DNA of 64,000 nt from Notospermus geniculatus (Eukaryota > Nemertea > Pilidiophora > Heteronemertea > Lineidae). The translations under genes and the position numbers were made by a program. The notes under the pieces are model-generated. The model was not told the origin of the DNA, searched no databases, and saw only the letters and a program-made list of their open reading frames with translations. Shown piece after piece: positions 43,726-57,189 of this stretch (positions are counted from its first letter, which is position 1; every line of letters starts with the position of its first letter). The stretch spans positions 11,176 to 75,175 of the forward strand of contig NMRB01001387.1 in the NCBI GenBank assembly GCA_002633025.1, given 5' to 3'.

Positions 43726-46700
43726 ATGGACGGACTCAAGCTCCAACGATGCAGACCCTATTATAGTCCATCCCCAGAGCCCCATCTTAGACCCTACGCA
43801 GGTAATGTTGACGTAAAATAGATGTACTTTGTCGACATTTTTTCAGTTGACTTTCTCACATCGTGTGCTAGAATCTTACAAGTATTTTGTGCCGCAGTCG
43901 CTGTGTGATAAGCTGGTGATTCCCACCAACGTAATCAGGACAACCTCTGACTTCATTCCACGTTGAGTACCACGCCTTATCTTTTGCTTTTTACACACAA
44001 CTGTGCCAGGATTCACAGATTACTAATACACAGGCGAATTTGAGGTGAGCAAGACTTGCTTCTTTACTTCCTCAAGTCAGATTGCAGTTGAGGAATTTAG
44101 CAGATCTAAGGTAATTTTTCCGACGGATGTTACTGAAAGAAAATGCAGCTAGTATAGATGTTCATCAGGTGCATCGTGGGGGAGGAGTGGTGTAACGAAA
44201 CCATGAAGAACCACGTTGGTCGGAACTAGGAGACTGGCCTAGTTTTCAGAAGTCCTGGTGTAATTCCGGTTGGGAGCAAGGCCACCTTGGGTGGGGAGGT
44301 GGGTTCAGGGGGACCAAAATGCTGCTCAACAAGAAATATTCAAAAGTATGCGAGGACACCAGAAAACTTGAAGATCCCTGCTGCCCCGTCACCATAAAAT
44401 GCACCTCAGCGAAAGAATTTTCATGTTTGTTAATTCAGAAGTGAGTGATGTGTCCAAACAATGTCCAAAAAGTGATTGAATTTATCAAAAGTTGTCTTTA
44501 AATTGCTCCAGTTCTCGCCAAGCATGAGGCGGGAATCTTGCCCGTAAGTAATTCAAAATGCTGAATACGTCTTAGTGATTTCCGATCCTTGTCCAATCAA
44601 CCATGTACACCAGTAAGAGGCGACGTCGTCACATCTCGCCACAAATAAGGTTACACACTAAATGAGATGATCTGGTTGCAGCAGTCGTGGCTAGCATACC
44701 CCGAGGAGGACCCGTAATTGGTCAAAGTGGAATTCAACTTAGCCCACGCCAATAATAGTCGAGTTGAGTGTTGGCGGGATGTCGCTTGCGGCTACCCGTT
44801 GATCTGAATTGCGTCTGATTCGATTTAGCTTGTCTTGTCCCCGAGCTAATTGTGTTGGTCAGCCAAAGTGGTGTAGTGATCATACTGGAGCCTATCACCT
44901 CTGTCGTTGTGGGTCTGATTGTTCGTCAGACCAATTCTCCATGATGGAGATTGTCTAACTCGTGAAAGACCATCATGAAATGGCGGCCATGTTCCTTGTA
45001 GACTGTGGGTCGTTCCCCCACAGACGGTGGATGTCTCGTGCCCAACTTGGCCTCCGGATGTGTCCTCCTTGAGTTCATCCTCAGGGACTCAGTAGTTCGT
45101 ACGCTCACTCCCTTCTTCACCTTTGATTTGTCAGCGCTGACGATGGGGGCGAGCAGTAAGAATCACTGATTACCTCGGGTCCCTCGTGTGTAGCTACTTC
45201 CCTTTACTTGCTGCTTCCACCTCACCACCGTTCCGTCCCACCGTGCCTCTGTAGGCCACTAATCAACCAATCCTCTCACCTGCCTACCATGTTCACCCAC
45301 CTTTGATCTCATTAATTAGCAATACATGGCTAATTGAGGCAGATGATGAGATGCTTTGAGATTGAAATCAACCTCTGTCTTGTTTTTACCTTTTCCTGAA
45401 ATTGGCAAGAACTGCCTCTTCCAATTTCACCAATTTTGTGCCATTTTGACCTTTTACTTCATTGGCGTTTCTGCACCTCCACCCTTGTTTATATTAGGCC
45501 ACTGTCCTCTTATTATCTTGGCCCTTCCACTTCATATGAGGCCTACTTGCACCTCACCCTTGTTCGATTATGCCTCACTTCCTACTCATTTTGGGCAATT
45601 TAGCCTTCCTGTTTAGTTTGTCAGATTTTAGGGGTCTGATGTAAGGTTCCCTCTTCGGCACCTGAAATAAGGCTGAAGGGGTGAATGTCATCCGCTCTGA
45701 ATCCTAACCTCTGGCCCCTATCCCACAACCCTTGATACCTGGCCTCCTACCCCTGACCCCTGACATCCTGAAGCCTACTCCTAATCCTAACACTAACCCC
45801 TGACCCTTACAGGCAGCCGTTAACCTAATACTGGATACCGTGTTCCAGTATTCGATGACATTTACACCTTTTACTGTTTTAAGGCTGTATGAATGCATTT
45901 GTGAATTTTGGCCAATTAGGATGTGAGAGTTTCTGCCCAAAGGTGGGTAAGGTGGCGGATGGATAATCTGTTCCCAATGAACAGTTCCATCTATCGTCAG
46001 ACTTGCTGACATAACTTGTGAATTTATCCGCCATGAGAAATTAAATTTTCATAAACGGGATGAAGAAGATGAGGTTAATATTGGCAGCTAGTCACCTGAG
46101 GAAAACGATATCGATTTTTCATTTGGTCTTGGATATAAAATAGCTGTTACATNGCCCTGGGAGGAGACCCACCTCCGCTGCACGGTGGGCAAGGGCAGGT
46201 GTGGTCCATTAAGCAGAGAAGGGGTGGCTGGGAAGGGTATGGTGAGGGTCCATCACCTCCCTATACCAAGGATTTTTACCGGAGGGTAAGGAGGTAGTGC
46301 CTTCATGGAGGTTGATTATGTACAGGGCCTACCTCATCATACCAAGCACAAGTGTAAGTGTGTACAAAGTAAATAAAAGTCACAGTTGTTGATCTCACTG
46401 TTGCCGAAGGCAAAGCAGTCTCTTGAAAGCTGATCTCAAAAAATGTTAAGTGCGTGATGATGAGCCATCTGAAGAGGCTGTCGATGAGCTTGTGAAAGGG
46501 AGGCGTGCCCTCGTTGGAACGGAATCAAAGTCGCCATCAAGTGGGAAAACAATTTGAAAACGTTCTAACATCCAGTGAGAATTACTGGAGGGAAAAGACG
46601 TCGTATCATAATTTGGTACGACCTGGCGAGACTTGGATTGATTGCCGATTGTTCTGGCTTTGAATCTTGCCACTCTGATACGAAACGATCGCTGTGCATC

Positions 46701-49127
46701 CAGGGATGTTGGTCTGAATCAATGTGATCAGTGTTCTGCTCCGATGCACACAGTAAGACATGCAGTATGTGAATACTTACAGACTGGCCAAGATGCAAGA
46801 GTGCAGCTTCTGGTATGTCTGGAGAAACCAGATGCAGTCTGACTTATGAACCACATGAAGAATTAGTCTGATCGGAAAATCGAACCAACGACCAAAAAAG
46901 TGCATGCACCAATGTTTCCCACTGCACCACTTAGTGGTTGCCCATTTCTTGCACTGTGGTCATAAGGAATGAAAGCTTTTGCAGCAAGTCGAGACAGAAC
47001 ATGTCATCAGTAGTCTGGCCACTTCAAGAGCCCGGGATTGATTGTCGTGACTTTGATTGAATTTAGAGAATGTTGTCACTTTCATGGTTGGGTTGTAATC
47101 TCATCAGCAAATTGGCAGGAGCCCAGCTGGTATCGACTGCTATGAAAAAAGGAAGTGTACGAAGGAGACGGGATTGTGTGTGGACGGGGAAGGTTTTGTT
47201 CTCGGAGAATTTCCTGTCATGTTACAGTGGGATTTTCCCACTTTAGTCCGGTACAAAATGGGCGAAATAAAAGTCCCATGGGATTTTTGATATGAAATTT
47301 GCCGAACTATCGAGACGAGATAGAATGGCTTCCTGTACATGACAAACTTTCCCGGCACTTCTGGAAATTCTCGGGATCCAGTTTGGTCCCGGACTACTTG
47401 GTTGCTGTCTCTGAAAGATTTAAAAACATGAAACAACTTAAGATAAATTGAATGGAAATTTTTAAAATGTGAAAGAATGGAGAACTGGTGGCTCCGGTTT
47501 TCTCCTGCCTTGTCTATAAGTTGCCGAAAATCCTCTAAAGAACTTGTTTGGCATTTGTCTTTTCCTGCAACACAGATTTTGAGGCTGTGGAAATAAAGGG
47601 ATTTACAGTATGATCATCAATCTCTGGTCCCATTCTAGAGGTTCTTATCTGGCAAGAATTCCCCTGGACTGTACTTCCCAAGTTTTTTGTTGATATCACA
47701 TATGTGTTGCCTACTCGGGTGAGAAATTCCCGAAATTCTATTGACGGTGCTTGGCTGGATATTCAATATAAACGCACTTGGTATTCGTCTAACATGTCAG
47801 ATTACCAATAAGAATTATGGTTAGAAAAGTTAAGACGTTCATACGACGCTGTATTCTCCGATTGAAGTGGACCGTTTTTCGTCGTTGATTTCGTCGAAAG
47901 GGAAACATTAACGTCAAGATTACCGGTATTCAAGACATGATTAAGGTGCAGCGTTCCGAGAGATTCAAATGGAGGTAGCGATTGTTTTCATCGACGAGGG
48001 AAGAGCATTTTACTGCACGGCACTCGTCAGAGGAAAACGATGATTTGATTTGGGAACCTTGGTGAGGGCACATTTAAACAGAGTCAGTGTCGTCCTTATT
48101 CAGATCTCGGGTAGTTTGTTCATATCTGCCAATATGAGCTGCAACGTATTGGTGCAGTCTTCAAATAGAAGGGATTCCCATGCAATAGACCTTGGTCTGC
48201 TTGTAGCCTACCTCTTTAAATTCTCTGGTGTGAGAGCTTCGTGAATGAAGTCCCTGGCGTGTTGTGTATGAAGTTGAAATTTCCTCTACCCTCACTCCAC
48301 TCGACGACAGCCAATCAGAGCCTCTCCGTGGAGAATTGGTCATTCAATCTACGAAGAATAACCACAGATCACCTGACCACCCCTCCGAGGGACCATCAAT
48401 AAAGGGATATGACGGACGTGAATCCCAGCGGACCGTCGTGACAGCTTCGCCAATCATCATTTACGAGACTGACCGCGGTCGTCGCAGTGGGTACAGTTCC
48501 CTCAAATCACGTTTCTGTTTGAATATCAAAACTCTGATTTCTTGGCCACAAAAGGAACTCATGGCCATTAAATTTTGCACCTTCTGTTTTAGATGAATAA
48601 TGCATTGAATTCAAACATCCTTTCCTCGCGGTTGGTCGACGGTGGCAACAATATTCCGTCTTTGAAATACCCCACAGAGGCAACTGTCAGAAACTATAAT
48701 TAAATCTAAGAATTGTGTGGGGCGTATTCCTCTCATCTCTGTGTACTGCGTATTTTCAGGCATGTTTTACATCTTAAAACAGGAGATATTGACTTAAAAT
48801 CTTTCTCTAAAAGGCCGTACACACTTCAAGGACGTGTTTGTCATTGATCATCGTGTTCTGTGTAAATATCATGAAGTCGTTGATTTGCCGACGTAAGATT
48901 GGTTACGTCTGCTGATTGTGGCGAGTTGTTAGACTCAAGTGGCCGCCAAAGCGAACAGCACACTGGATGCCAAATCTGGTGTTCGGTATTAAAAAACAAG
49001 ATGGCGGCATCAAATCGTTTATGATCATTTAACGCCAGCCTCTGCAGCCCAGTCTGTGACTTCCAACTCCAATGGTTGCATACTAGGATTTAACAGGAGA
49101 CAGCAAGATTGGGCACACTCGACCCCT
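43726..49127. other. Region without a recognised gene
   Basis: Contains a SINE-like head near 44855-44930 ('agtggtgtagtgatcatact'), a C-rich 'ccctgacccctgac' stretch near 45715-45815, a single N at 46153 next to a GC-richer block of different character (46154-46330), and a minus-strand SINE-like end near 46880-46940. Short open frames show no recognisable domain. Confidence 0.6.
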
Positions 49128-49374
49128 ATAGACAATTTTCGTATTCGCAGATCTGTGCACTTCCGCTGAAATCGCAACCACAAACTCGATCTGAAACCAG
49201 CTGACGTGACGCCATCCATGATTCAGCAATGGTCGACTCTTACGGAACATCGTCGAAGTCACTGTTGTGGGGTTCTCTGCGTCACATCATTCAGTTTCAG
49301 ACCGAGGTTGTGTTTGCGATTTCAACGGAAGTGTGCAGATCTTTCTCATTTACGTCAATTTGGGATTTGTCTAT
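49128..49374. mobile_element. Long-TIR foldback element, copy 3
   Basis: Starts atagacaattttcg with 'cagatctgtgcacttccgct' and ends with 'gtgtgcagatctttctcatt' plus 'tttgggatttgtctat'. Same family as 34340-34587 and 35784-36051. Confidence 0.85.
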
Positions 49375-49607
49375 TGCTGCAGACTGGCCACTCTAACAAG
49401 CCTACAGTGCCAGGCTTTTGGCTCCCAATTTCTGACTCCAATAGCTACACATGGCTTCAACTGGAGTTAGGAGGGGTGACGTGTGCACTCAGCACTTCCC
49501 ACCTCCAGGGACTAGGCATCAGACGTGGCTATCGTGCCACGCTTTCAACTCCAACTTCTAACACCAACAGTTGGACACCTGACTTCACTTGATTTGGGGC
49601 CGGCCGT

Positions 49608-50157
49608 GTCAACCACCAGCAGCTGATTTCAGGGAGCCATGTCAACCACCAGCATCTGATTTCAGGGAGCCGTGTCAACCACCAGCAGCTGATTTCAGGG
49701 AGCACAGCTATGGTCGACTCTGACGCAACGTCGTCGAAGTCGCTGTCGTGGGGTTCTCTGCGTCACATCATTCAGTTTCAGACCGAGGTTGTGTTTGCGA
49801 TTTCAACGGAAGTGTGCAGATCTTTCTCATTTATGTCAATTTGGGATTTGTCTATTGCTGCAGACTGGCTGTCCTGAGAATACCAGTTGCCACCGTCACA
49901 CAGAAACTACAGTGCCAGGCTTTTGGCTCCCAACTTCTGACACCAATGGCTACACATAAGGCTTCAACTGGCATGTGTACTCAACACTTCCCACTCTCCA
50001 GGGACTAGGCACCAGACGTCGCTTTTGTGCCATGCTTTCAACTCCAACTTCTAACACCCAGTTGGACACCTGACTTCACTTGACTTGGGGCCGTGTCAAC
50101 CACCAGCACCTGATTTCAGGGAGCTGTGTCAACCACCAGCAGCTGATTTCAGGGAGT
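49608..50157. repeat. Direct duplication block with 'caaccaccagcagctgattt' units
   Basis: Three to four tandem units of 'gtcaaccaccagcagctgat' plus 'ttcagggagc' occur near 49608-49703, then a partial foldback copy (49709-49855) and a repeat of the flanking 'tgccaggcttttggctccca' sequence, and the same units again near 50094-50157. The segment 49220-49700 was therefore duplicated as 49709-50157 with loss of the element's left half. Confidence 0.8.
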
Positions 50158-50654
50158 ATCAGCAGACTGAAGTATGATCCAGTCTTCCCAGAATTTTTCC
50201 ACCTCCCAAACTCCGGTCCAACATCACAATTTTTGTTCATGCTGTAACTTCCGTGGTCATAGCCATCTGCCATATTCGTTTCATGACTTTGCTATCTTGT
50301 CGTTGAGTGCCCGAGTTGTTTACCCTGGATAAATACGGGGGTGGATTTTTTCCGCGGGCGTTGCATATCACGGATGATGAGTATAGGTTAGTAAGAATAG
50401 CATGTTTTCAAGTCGTAGCAGGCGGCGATTCGCGTGTACTTCGTGGTGGACGCAGAAGTTGGTCAAGTGATTATGAGGAATAATAGGTTCGTTGCTTATA
50501 CATGTATGAGAATGGTTGAAGCCAACCGGAGGCATGTCAAAAGAAGTTTGCTGTGTTGGAAAGAATCTTGATTCCTCTTCAACTGACCTGGCCGCTGGAA
50601 GGCCTACATCAGGGTTCTGCCTTAAGAAATCTGATGAATTGGTGGTACACGCTG

Positions 50655-50965
50655 ACACTGTTGAGTGCTAGGTGGTACTGCTGAGTGTTTGATGGCACTG
50701 TTTGGTGTTGGGTGGCACTGCTGAGTGCTTGGTGGATCTGTGAATGTTGGGTGGCACTGCTAAATGTTGGGTGCCACTGTGAGTGCCACATGGCATTGCT
50801 GAGTGCTGAGTGATCAGATGTGCCATTTACTGAGGGCAGTTCTAGGTGGCAGATGGCACTGCTGAGTGCTCGGTGGTCCTGCTGAGTGCCAGGTGGCACT
50901 GCCAACTTCCAGTGGCACTGCTGAGAGCTAGGCGGCACGACAGAGTGCCAAGTGGCACTGTTTGT
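50655..50965. repeat. Minisatellite, about 20-bp unit (GCTGAGTGCTAGGTGGCACT)
   Basis: About 14 imperfect copies of 'gctgagtgctaggtggcact' with variable spacing. Not coding. Confidence 0.85.
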
Positions 50966-53373
50966 TTGGTGCTGATGATGAGATGCTGTGTGTGGTTGAG
51001 GGTCACTCTAAGTTGCTGCATATTCTTCTAAGACGTGAGCTTGAGCAGTTGTCATGTAAACACATATAAGAAGCCAACTTCCATCGGAACTGTATCGTAC
51101 AATTCTAATCCTCTGTTTATGGCTGCGTCTAGGATTTATCTCTCCACTTTTTTACGAAAAATTCTAACAATTGATCGAACGTCTGATTCCTTGTTGACGT
51201 TATCAGAGGTCAAGGTCACTCAACGGATTTTGTTGCCGTGGTGATGAGCTTCATGGACATTTTTGCTTCAAGATTACAAAAAACTATTGGAAATACGATC
51301 ACGTTGTCCCAGGTTGAGTTTGGGGACAAGGATATCGGATACTTGGCTTGTAGCACGATGTTAGATCTCGTTTTCTTTCATGTTCCATTTGTGGTACTCC
51401 TCTCATATTCCCGTACATGCATTTGCAGTCAGTTCATTCAGCTTACCTACATGTCTATGGCCTCGTCCGAGCAAATGAGAAGTAAACTGTGACATTACCA
51501 TGAAATTTTCAAAGCAGTTTTTCTAAGGAATTTAACATACATTATGGTAGTTAAGTTACTGTAGTTTCATTTGAAAAACATGAGAAGATAACTTCACTTA
51601 CAGACATATAATTTTTTTAAGTTAAAGTTTGAAAGATCATGCCGGTTCCGTATGTGATGTGGACAATAAAAATGCCAGTTTTTCCTATCAAAAAGCATTT
51701 AATAGAGATTTCTATCTGTGATAATCCTAGGGAGCAATATCCTGAAGCATTTAGGGCAAACACTGCCTGTAATCACTTGATCTACACACTTTCTCGTCAA
51801 ATTGAGGGTACCTAAAAATGTCCATACGGGTCGGCATCACTTGGGATAGCTATTAATAAAACAGGGGAACAGCAGGATTCAAAGTAGCTGCCAAACTGAT
51901 TAACATACCAAGCAAGGCTGTAAATAAAAGCAACACCTTTCAATAAAAGTGATCACAGTGCTCCCACAACTAATCCAAAGGTTCCGTATGTGATGCAGAC
52001 AGTTCTGTATGTGATGATTGTCACACTTTTGCACTGTCAACCATCACATACGGTAAATCATTTTCACACACAGACCAATCACACAACTGTCCAACAAGCA
52101 TTCAGACAAAATCCTTCAAACTAAGTGACAAGAGCTTAGGTATATCTCCAAAGTATTACAGGCAGCATTTTCTTTGAGATATTTGGCTAATTAGATNGAA
52201 TCATCATAAAATGGTACAACTTTTTAGTGATTTGAGTGAGGGGCACCAAATTATCTCTGTTATCTCTTTTAGCGATGTACTAAATAGCCTAAAACTCAAA
52301 TCATGACCATGGCTTACTCAGTTAGAAAAAAATAGGGTCAAACTTGGGTAGGCTAAATTACCCATTTGCTTGGACGAAGCCCTATGCATTAGAACCGGGG
52401 TTCAATTTTAGGTAAGATCTCGGTACTCATGTCATAGAGACGGTGACTCTCTTTGGCAGTGCAAGTTTCCACCGGGAGCTCTGGTTTCCCCCTACATTAC
52501 ATTATAGCCTGGGACCTCCCTATGTGGATGCCTCTACCAGGAGGACACCTCTCTATTAAGGACACCAAATTGGTCATTTTCTCTCTATTAAGGACACCAA
52601 ATTGGTGATTTCTTCTTGTTACGATCTCTGTATAAAGTAGGACACCTCTCAAGCGAGGACAACATTGTCAAACCCAAAGGTGTCCTTACTAGAGAGGTAA
52701 TACTGTATATTTGTCAGTATTGTCTAAATAGCCAATAATGGGCCTAGTTAGAGCTCGTGGCTCGCAACTTAATACTTTATGAAGCGAGGATCCATACACC
52801 ATCATGATCTGTCTGTGGCACACCTTCCTATCTCCAATATAACTCAACAGAGCAATAACAGCTGTTTGGTAACGGCCCGATACTTGCTAAGCCTGCCTCA
52901 TCAGCTTTTCCAATACCGTCATCCTGAAATATCAGCGTGATGTCCATATTGGATTCTGCGAGTACTCCAGCTAGAGTACCCCTGACATCTTGACCTTCTC
53001 TCATCCCAAGATGTTTTTCGATAGCTATCTCTCTTCATCAGAATCCCTCCCCCATCAAATGACCCTCAACGTAAAGTGGTAGAGTCACATCGGCTTAGTT
53101 GACCCTTTCATCCAGTGGTTTAGTGTCGGAATCGTATTCAGGAGGCTGGAAGTTCATCTTTTGACTTTCTAGTCTGTACGGTCAAACCAGTTCTGAGGAT
53201 ATCTTTAGAGAGACTTTGTATGGCCCTCTCTATCACATGGAGAATGGATTTGATTGGCAATCGCACCTGGAACTTCAGTGGGTGACAGTCACTGATGTTT
53301 GCACTGCACCACTCTGACATCGCAAATGAGCTGCTCCTTGCTCCATACTGAGGTTAGGTGTCAACAGAGAGTA
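50966..53373. other. Region without a recognised gene
   Basis: Holds repeated 'ttccgtatgtgatg' pieces (near 51647, 51981, 52001, with an inverted 'catcacatacgg' near 52042), a single N at 52197, a SINE-like copy near 52380-52500 and a 'ggacacctct' repeat copy at 52510-52700. Confidence 0.6.
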
Positions 53374-53505
53374 AGGGCCCTATTCACGGGTCGGACTTTA
53401 GCCTAAAGTATAGCTTAAGTTAGACTTTCTCTTTGCTTGGAGCATTGAGAAAAGTCCGACTTTAATGAAAGTGTGGCTGAAGTCTGACCCGTGCATGTGG
53501 CCCTG
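53374..53505. mobile_element. Foldback element
   Basis: The left end gggccctattcacgggtcgg plus 'actttagcc' pairs with the right end 'agtctgacccgtgcatgtgg' plus 'ccct'. Inner 'aagtccgactttaatg' also pairs. Confidence 0.7.
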
Positions 53506-54119
53506 AGTCTTGCTCGATGTGCTTAGTGTCCTCACTAGAGAGGTGTCCGCACACTTGAGGTGTTTACTCGGTGAAGTTTCTCCCATGTCTATCAGCCCAG
53601 ATCATATCTTCAACTCGACGACTTCAAATTTGCTACCGCTGCCGTGTTGACACACACAACAGTGTCGACCCGCCGAGGCGTTCAATTTCCCCCACGACTA
53701 GGATATGAACACACTGATTCCTATCAACAGATTCCCTCACTTCAAAAGCGACGACGTAATTGCCACTGGAGCGTGGAAAAAGGTTCAATCGTATACCTCG
53801 TGAAAACGGCGAATATTCATTAACCAATACACGATCAACAGAATTGATCTTTTCGAAAGTCAGGATGGCACTTTTCATTCGTTCGTGATTGATTTAACTC
53901 TATTGAGAATTTCATCCACTTAAGCCAGAGTTGGTTTCTTGGAGTTAACTTCATTTTCATTATTTCGATGGCCTCAGTGCTGCATTATCAGATTGGCAAT
54001 TCATTCTGATGCTTAAAGGGACTTTGTGCTTTTGTTATTTTTCAATGGGGCGTGGTTGGTGGGTGATGTGGTAAATGATGTCACAAAGCACTTGTGTAGC
54101 ACTTTCAGCTGTTGCACAG

Positions 54120-54515
54120 CCTCAATGCATTTCACATTATCACCCCAGCCTCTTCTGAAACTCAAGGATCAGGTCATTCAGTGCATCACTTGATCCTTTC
54201 AGACCAGTTGAGAGTACACAGCGGCCAGTTATCGGACTTGCGGCCTCTCGATCACGAGTCCGCTGCACTAACCCCACCGGTTAAGAGTACAAGGACCACC
54301 CCACCGGTTAAGAGTACAAAGACCACTGCACCGGTTAAGAGTACAAAGTCTACTGCACCGGTTAAGAGTACAAAGACCTCCCCACCAGTTAAGAGTACAA
54401 AGAGCACTGCACTGGTTTTAAGAGTACAAAGAGCACCACACTGGTTAAGAGTACAAAGACCACCCCACCAGTTAAGAGTACAAAGACCACTGCACCGGTT
54501 AAGAGTACAAAGTAG
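54120..54515. repeat. SINE copy grown into a 27-bp minisatellite
   Basis: A minus-strand SINE-like copy (about 54120-54285) ends in its tRNA-like head 'ggttagtgcagcggactcg'. Its terminal sequence 'accggttaagagtacaaaga' is then repeated about nine times to 54515. The array is one case of a minisatellite apparently seeded by a SINE end; the encoded P-V-K-S-T-K-T repeats are incidental. Confidence 0.75.
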
Positions 54516-55484
54516 TGACTCAACCAGGAATCAACCCATGGCCTTGGCAGATTTTATAAACACTGCATAAAAGTATCTAAATGCCAAAATTCTCACTGAT
54601 TTTGATAGACAACATAATCTACGATGTGAAAAGTTTGCCTTTTTGTGATCAATGACACATAAAGTAGAACTGCCTCTTTGAATCAATGTTGTCATTTTGA
54701 CATCTTCATATCCGACCTCCTTTGAAGTGCTCCGCCTCCGAAGCTTTCACCATCTTATTCATCACCTTTCTTGCCACCCAAAAAACTCTTGTCAGGATAC
54801 GTTCCGCATGATTACCTAAAAACAGATTCAAAAACTTCTTTTTGCACAGAGGCTCATGAAATCTGATCACGACCATTTCTGACACGAAATTTCACTTTTA
54901 TTCCGTTATTTGTGTTTGTAATTGAGAAGTTCGACAGCAAAACACCCACTGGTTTAAAACACTTTCGAAACACGATAATCCAAAAATAATCTTAAACTTT
55001 CCTTCATCTTACTTTGTCCCGCACCTTTCCGCGCCTGTTCGGGGTTACGACGTATTTTCGAAAAACGACTTCAAAAACGTCCGTTCTTTGTGTCGGGAGA
55101 GTTTTCTATGCTCTGATGTTGACTCTTGACCTTACACCGTCAGATCCTCTGAGGTAATCTTGGTCGTTTTCTTACCGTGCGATATTCTTAGATCCTTTAT
55201 CCTCCCACTTGTTCATTGCTGTAAATGAAATTGACTTGGGTGTATTAACCCGTACATCGGCATAGCCGTATACCCTTGACATACTGTATACTGTTGTGGA
55301 TTGCTGTAAATGAAATTGACATTGGTCTATTAACCTGTACATCATCCTGAATGCCTGTAGCCTACCGTACAATAAATCTGCAGTGTTGAAGCACATATAT
55401 GCACCAAAACCTGATTCCGCTGCATTTTGCAGTGTGGTTCCAGCATGAGAAATGGGGACCCTAGCCCACTGCCTCAGTAGGTGT

Positions 55485-55620
55485 CACTAGTGGTTAAAAC
55501 TATTGAAATGAAACTGACATCCCGGTCCTGATCAATTTCCCACACAAAAGACATCCATTGTGTAGGACCGGGTTTCGGTGTGCTGCCCTCTATCGTAGCT
55601 AGGGTCCCCATTGCTTCAGT
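55485..55620 (-). repeat. Inverted copy of the 27920-28175 repeat
   Basis: Shares 'gtgtcactagtggttaaaac', 'attgaaatgaaactgacatc' and 'gtgctgccctctatcgtagc' in reverse orientation with the block around the palindrome at 28034-28091. Dispersed element of unknown type. Confidence 0.7.
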
Positions 55621-55878
55621 GCAGTCTCAATGAAGTATCCACAGAGGAATCGTGCACCAGGTGGTTTCCATCGTGCACGATTTCTGTGTGGAGACTTCAT
55701 TGACATAGCATTGAAGCCAACGGGTTACAAGAACCAAATTGCAAAATGCACCAGAATCTGGGCCTAGTTTTAGTGCGTATGCCACAGCGCCTTCAGAATA
55801 GAAACAAACACGCATCTCTCTATGGGCAACTTAACCATAGAAAGCTATGGGCAGTCGTTTGTGTCGTTGGTCTCGGGG

Positions 55879-56291
55879 TAAGGCCACACTTTTTTATTTC
55901 TTTGGTTTACGGATTTTTTCAGAAGGAACTGAATTTCGGAGGAGGGAAAAAAATAAAAATAAAATGACCCAATGGGACCTCAGATGTTGCGTTACCTGGA
56001 AGCAAAAAAAGATCGTGTACTCTTGCATGTCATGGAAGTGTAAAGCAGAGTGCACGTGCATTCAAAATCTATTTTTTTGTGATTTCCATTGAAAAAAGAA
56101 TCAAATCGATGATACAGGTGATACAGTTTTATTCTTTTATTTTCTCTGATGATGTCTTTGACATTGTGAGCGAAGACGGAGGAGAAAAAAAAATAAAATT
56201 GGTCCAAAAATCTCATTTTATTTTTTTTCCATTTTGGCAAAAATCAACGTCGGAGGATCCGTAAACCAAAAAATAAAAAAAGTGTGGCCTA
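55879..56291. mobile_element. Large foldback element (about 410 bp)
   Basis: The left end taaggccacacttttttatt plus 'tggtttacggat' pairs with the right end 'ggatccgtaaaccaaaaaat' plus 'aaaaaaagtgtggcct'. Inner arms are A/T-rich and also pair ('gaaaaaaataaaaataaaat' with 'attttattttttttcc'). Confidence 0.82.
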
Positions 56292-56295
56292 AGTC

Positions 56296-56455
56296 TTAAG
56301 GCGGTGACAGATGGCACGTAAGCAATGCGTCGGGGAAGCGTTCAACCAATCAGGGAGGCGGTAACACGGATCGAAACACCTGCCAAAGAATCTGATTGGT
56401 GGAACACCTGCAGGATGCGCCGCGTACACGCCAGTCTGTCACCGGCTTTAAGGAA
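56296..56455. mobile_element. Foldback element beside the 55879-56291 element
   Basis: The ends ttaaggcggtgacaga and tctgtcaccggctttaa are inverted repeats flanked by TTAA-like sequence. The interior is GC-rich and non-coding. Confidence 0.6.
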
Positions 56456-57189
56456 ACGCTCACGTGGGGCAGCGTTAGACCTGACAATCCAAGTTGCTTC
56501 ACAACACTCCTCTGCGAGTCGTAGTGTACATTTCAATGCATTCAGTATCGCCTTGAAAAGGCAAGCACACGTTTACAATTGGGTTTGAGTGACTTGAGTG
56601 ATCATGTGTTAAGGTTTGTTAGATCTTACTTCTCATGTCACTCTATACTCTTGAATAGTCGATTTTTCTCTCCTCTTTGCTTTTCTAAATGTCACCTTAA
56701 GAAAGGGTAGCTTGTTTCCTTGAGAGATATTTTTGCTCATTCTGTGTCACGGTACGCCCGTGTCGGTCTCTGAGCCGTACACAGAAAATGCTGGTCGAGT
56801 TAACGTGGTATGGAGCGGAGTTGGTGGCATATTTTGTAAACAGGGTCGTATTCCGTTGCAGGGCCTTGCATCTGGGGAATGGGGTAAATTCAGGGTATTC
56901 TGTTCCATCCTAACCAGGCTGTACGTTGTGTATATTTAGACACACCTCTGTGCATTTTCTGTTAAAAAGAACACTTGACACTGATGTGCGCTGATTTAGT
57001 GGGCTGCACTAATACATATTGCCAGGTATGTAGTTACCTATCCACCAAGTGCCTTGAACTAGCATCTTGAAAATGATGCTGTAATGATGCTGTTAGCCTT
57101 GGGTTGCATATGTCGTTCATTCATTCTTAAATAATTTACAGTTTTACTGATTTATGGTGAAAAGTAATAAGCAGTAAAATCTTGATCAG

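Noticed and set aside
43725-43801. Possible exon (phase 1 in, GTAATG donor) after 43075-43195
   Set aside because: Its acceptor is the terminal repeat of a foldback element (43628-43725) and lacks a pyrimidine tract.
45715-45815. Telomere-like CCCTAACC / CCCCTGACC stretch
   Set aside because: Too short and irregular; not a TTAGGG array.
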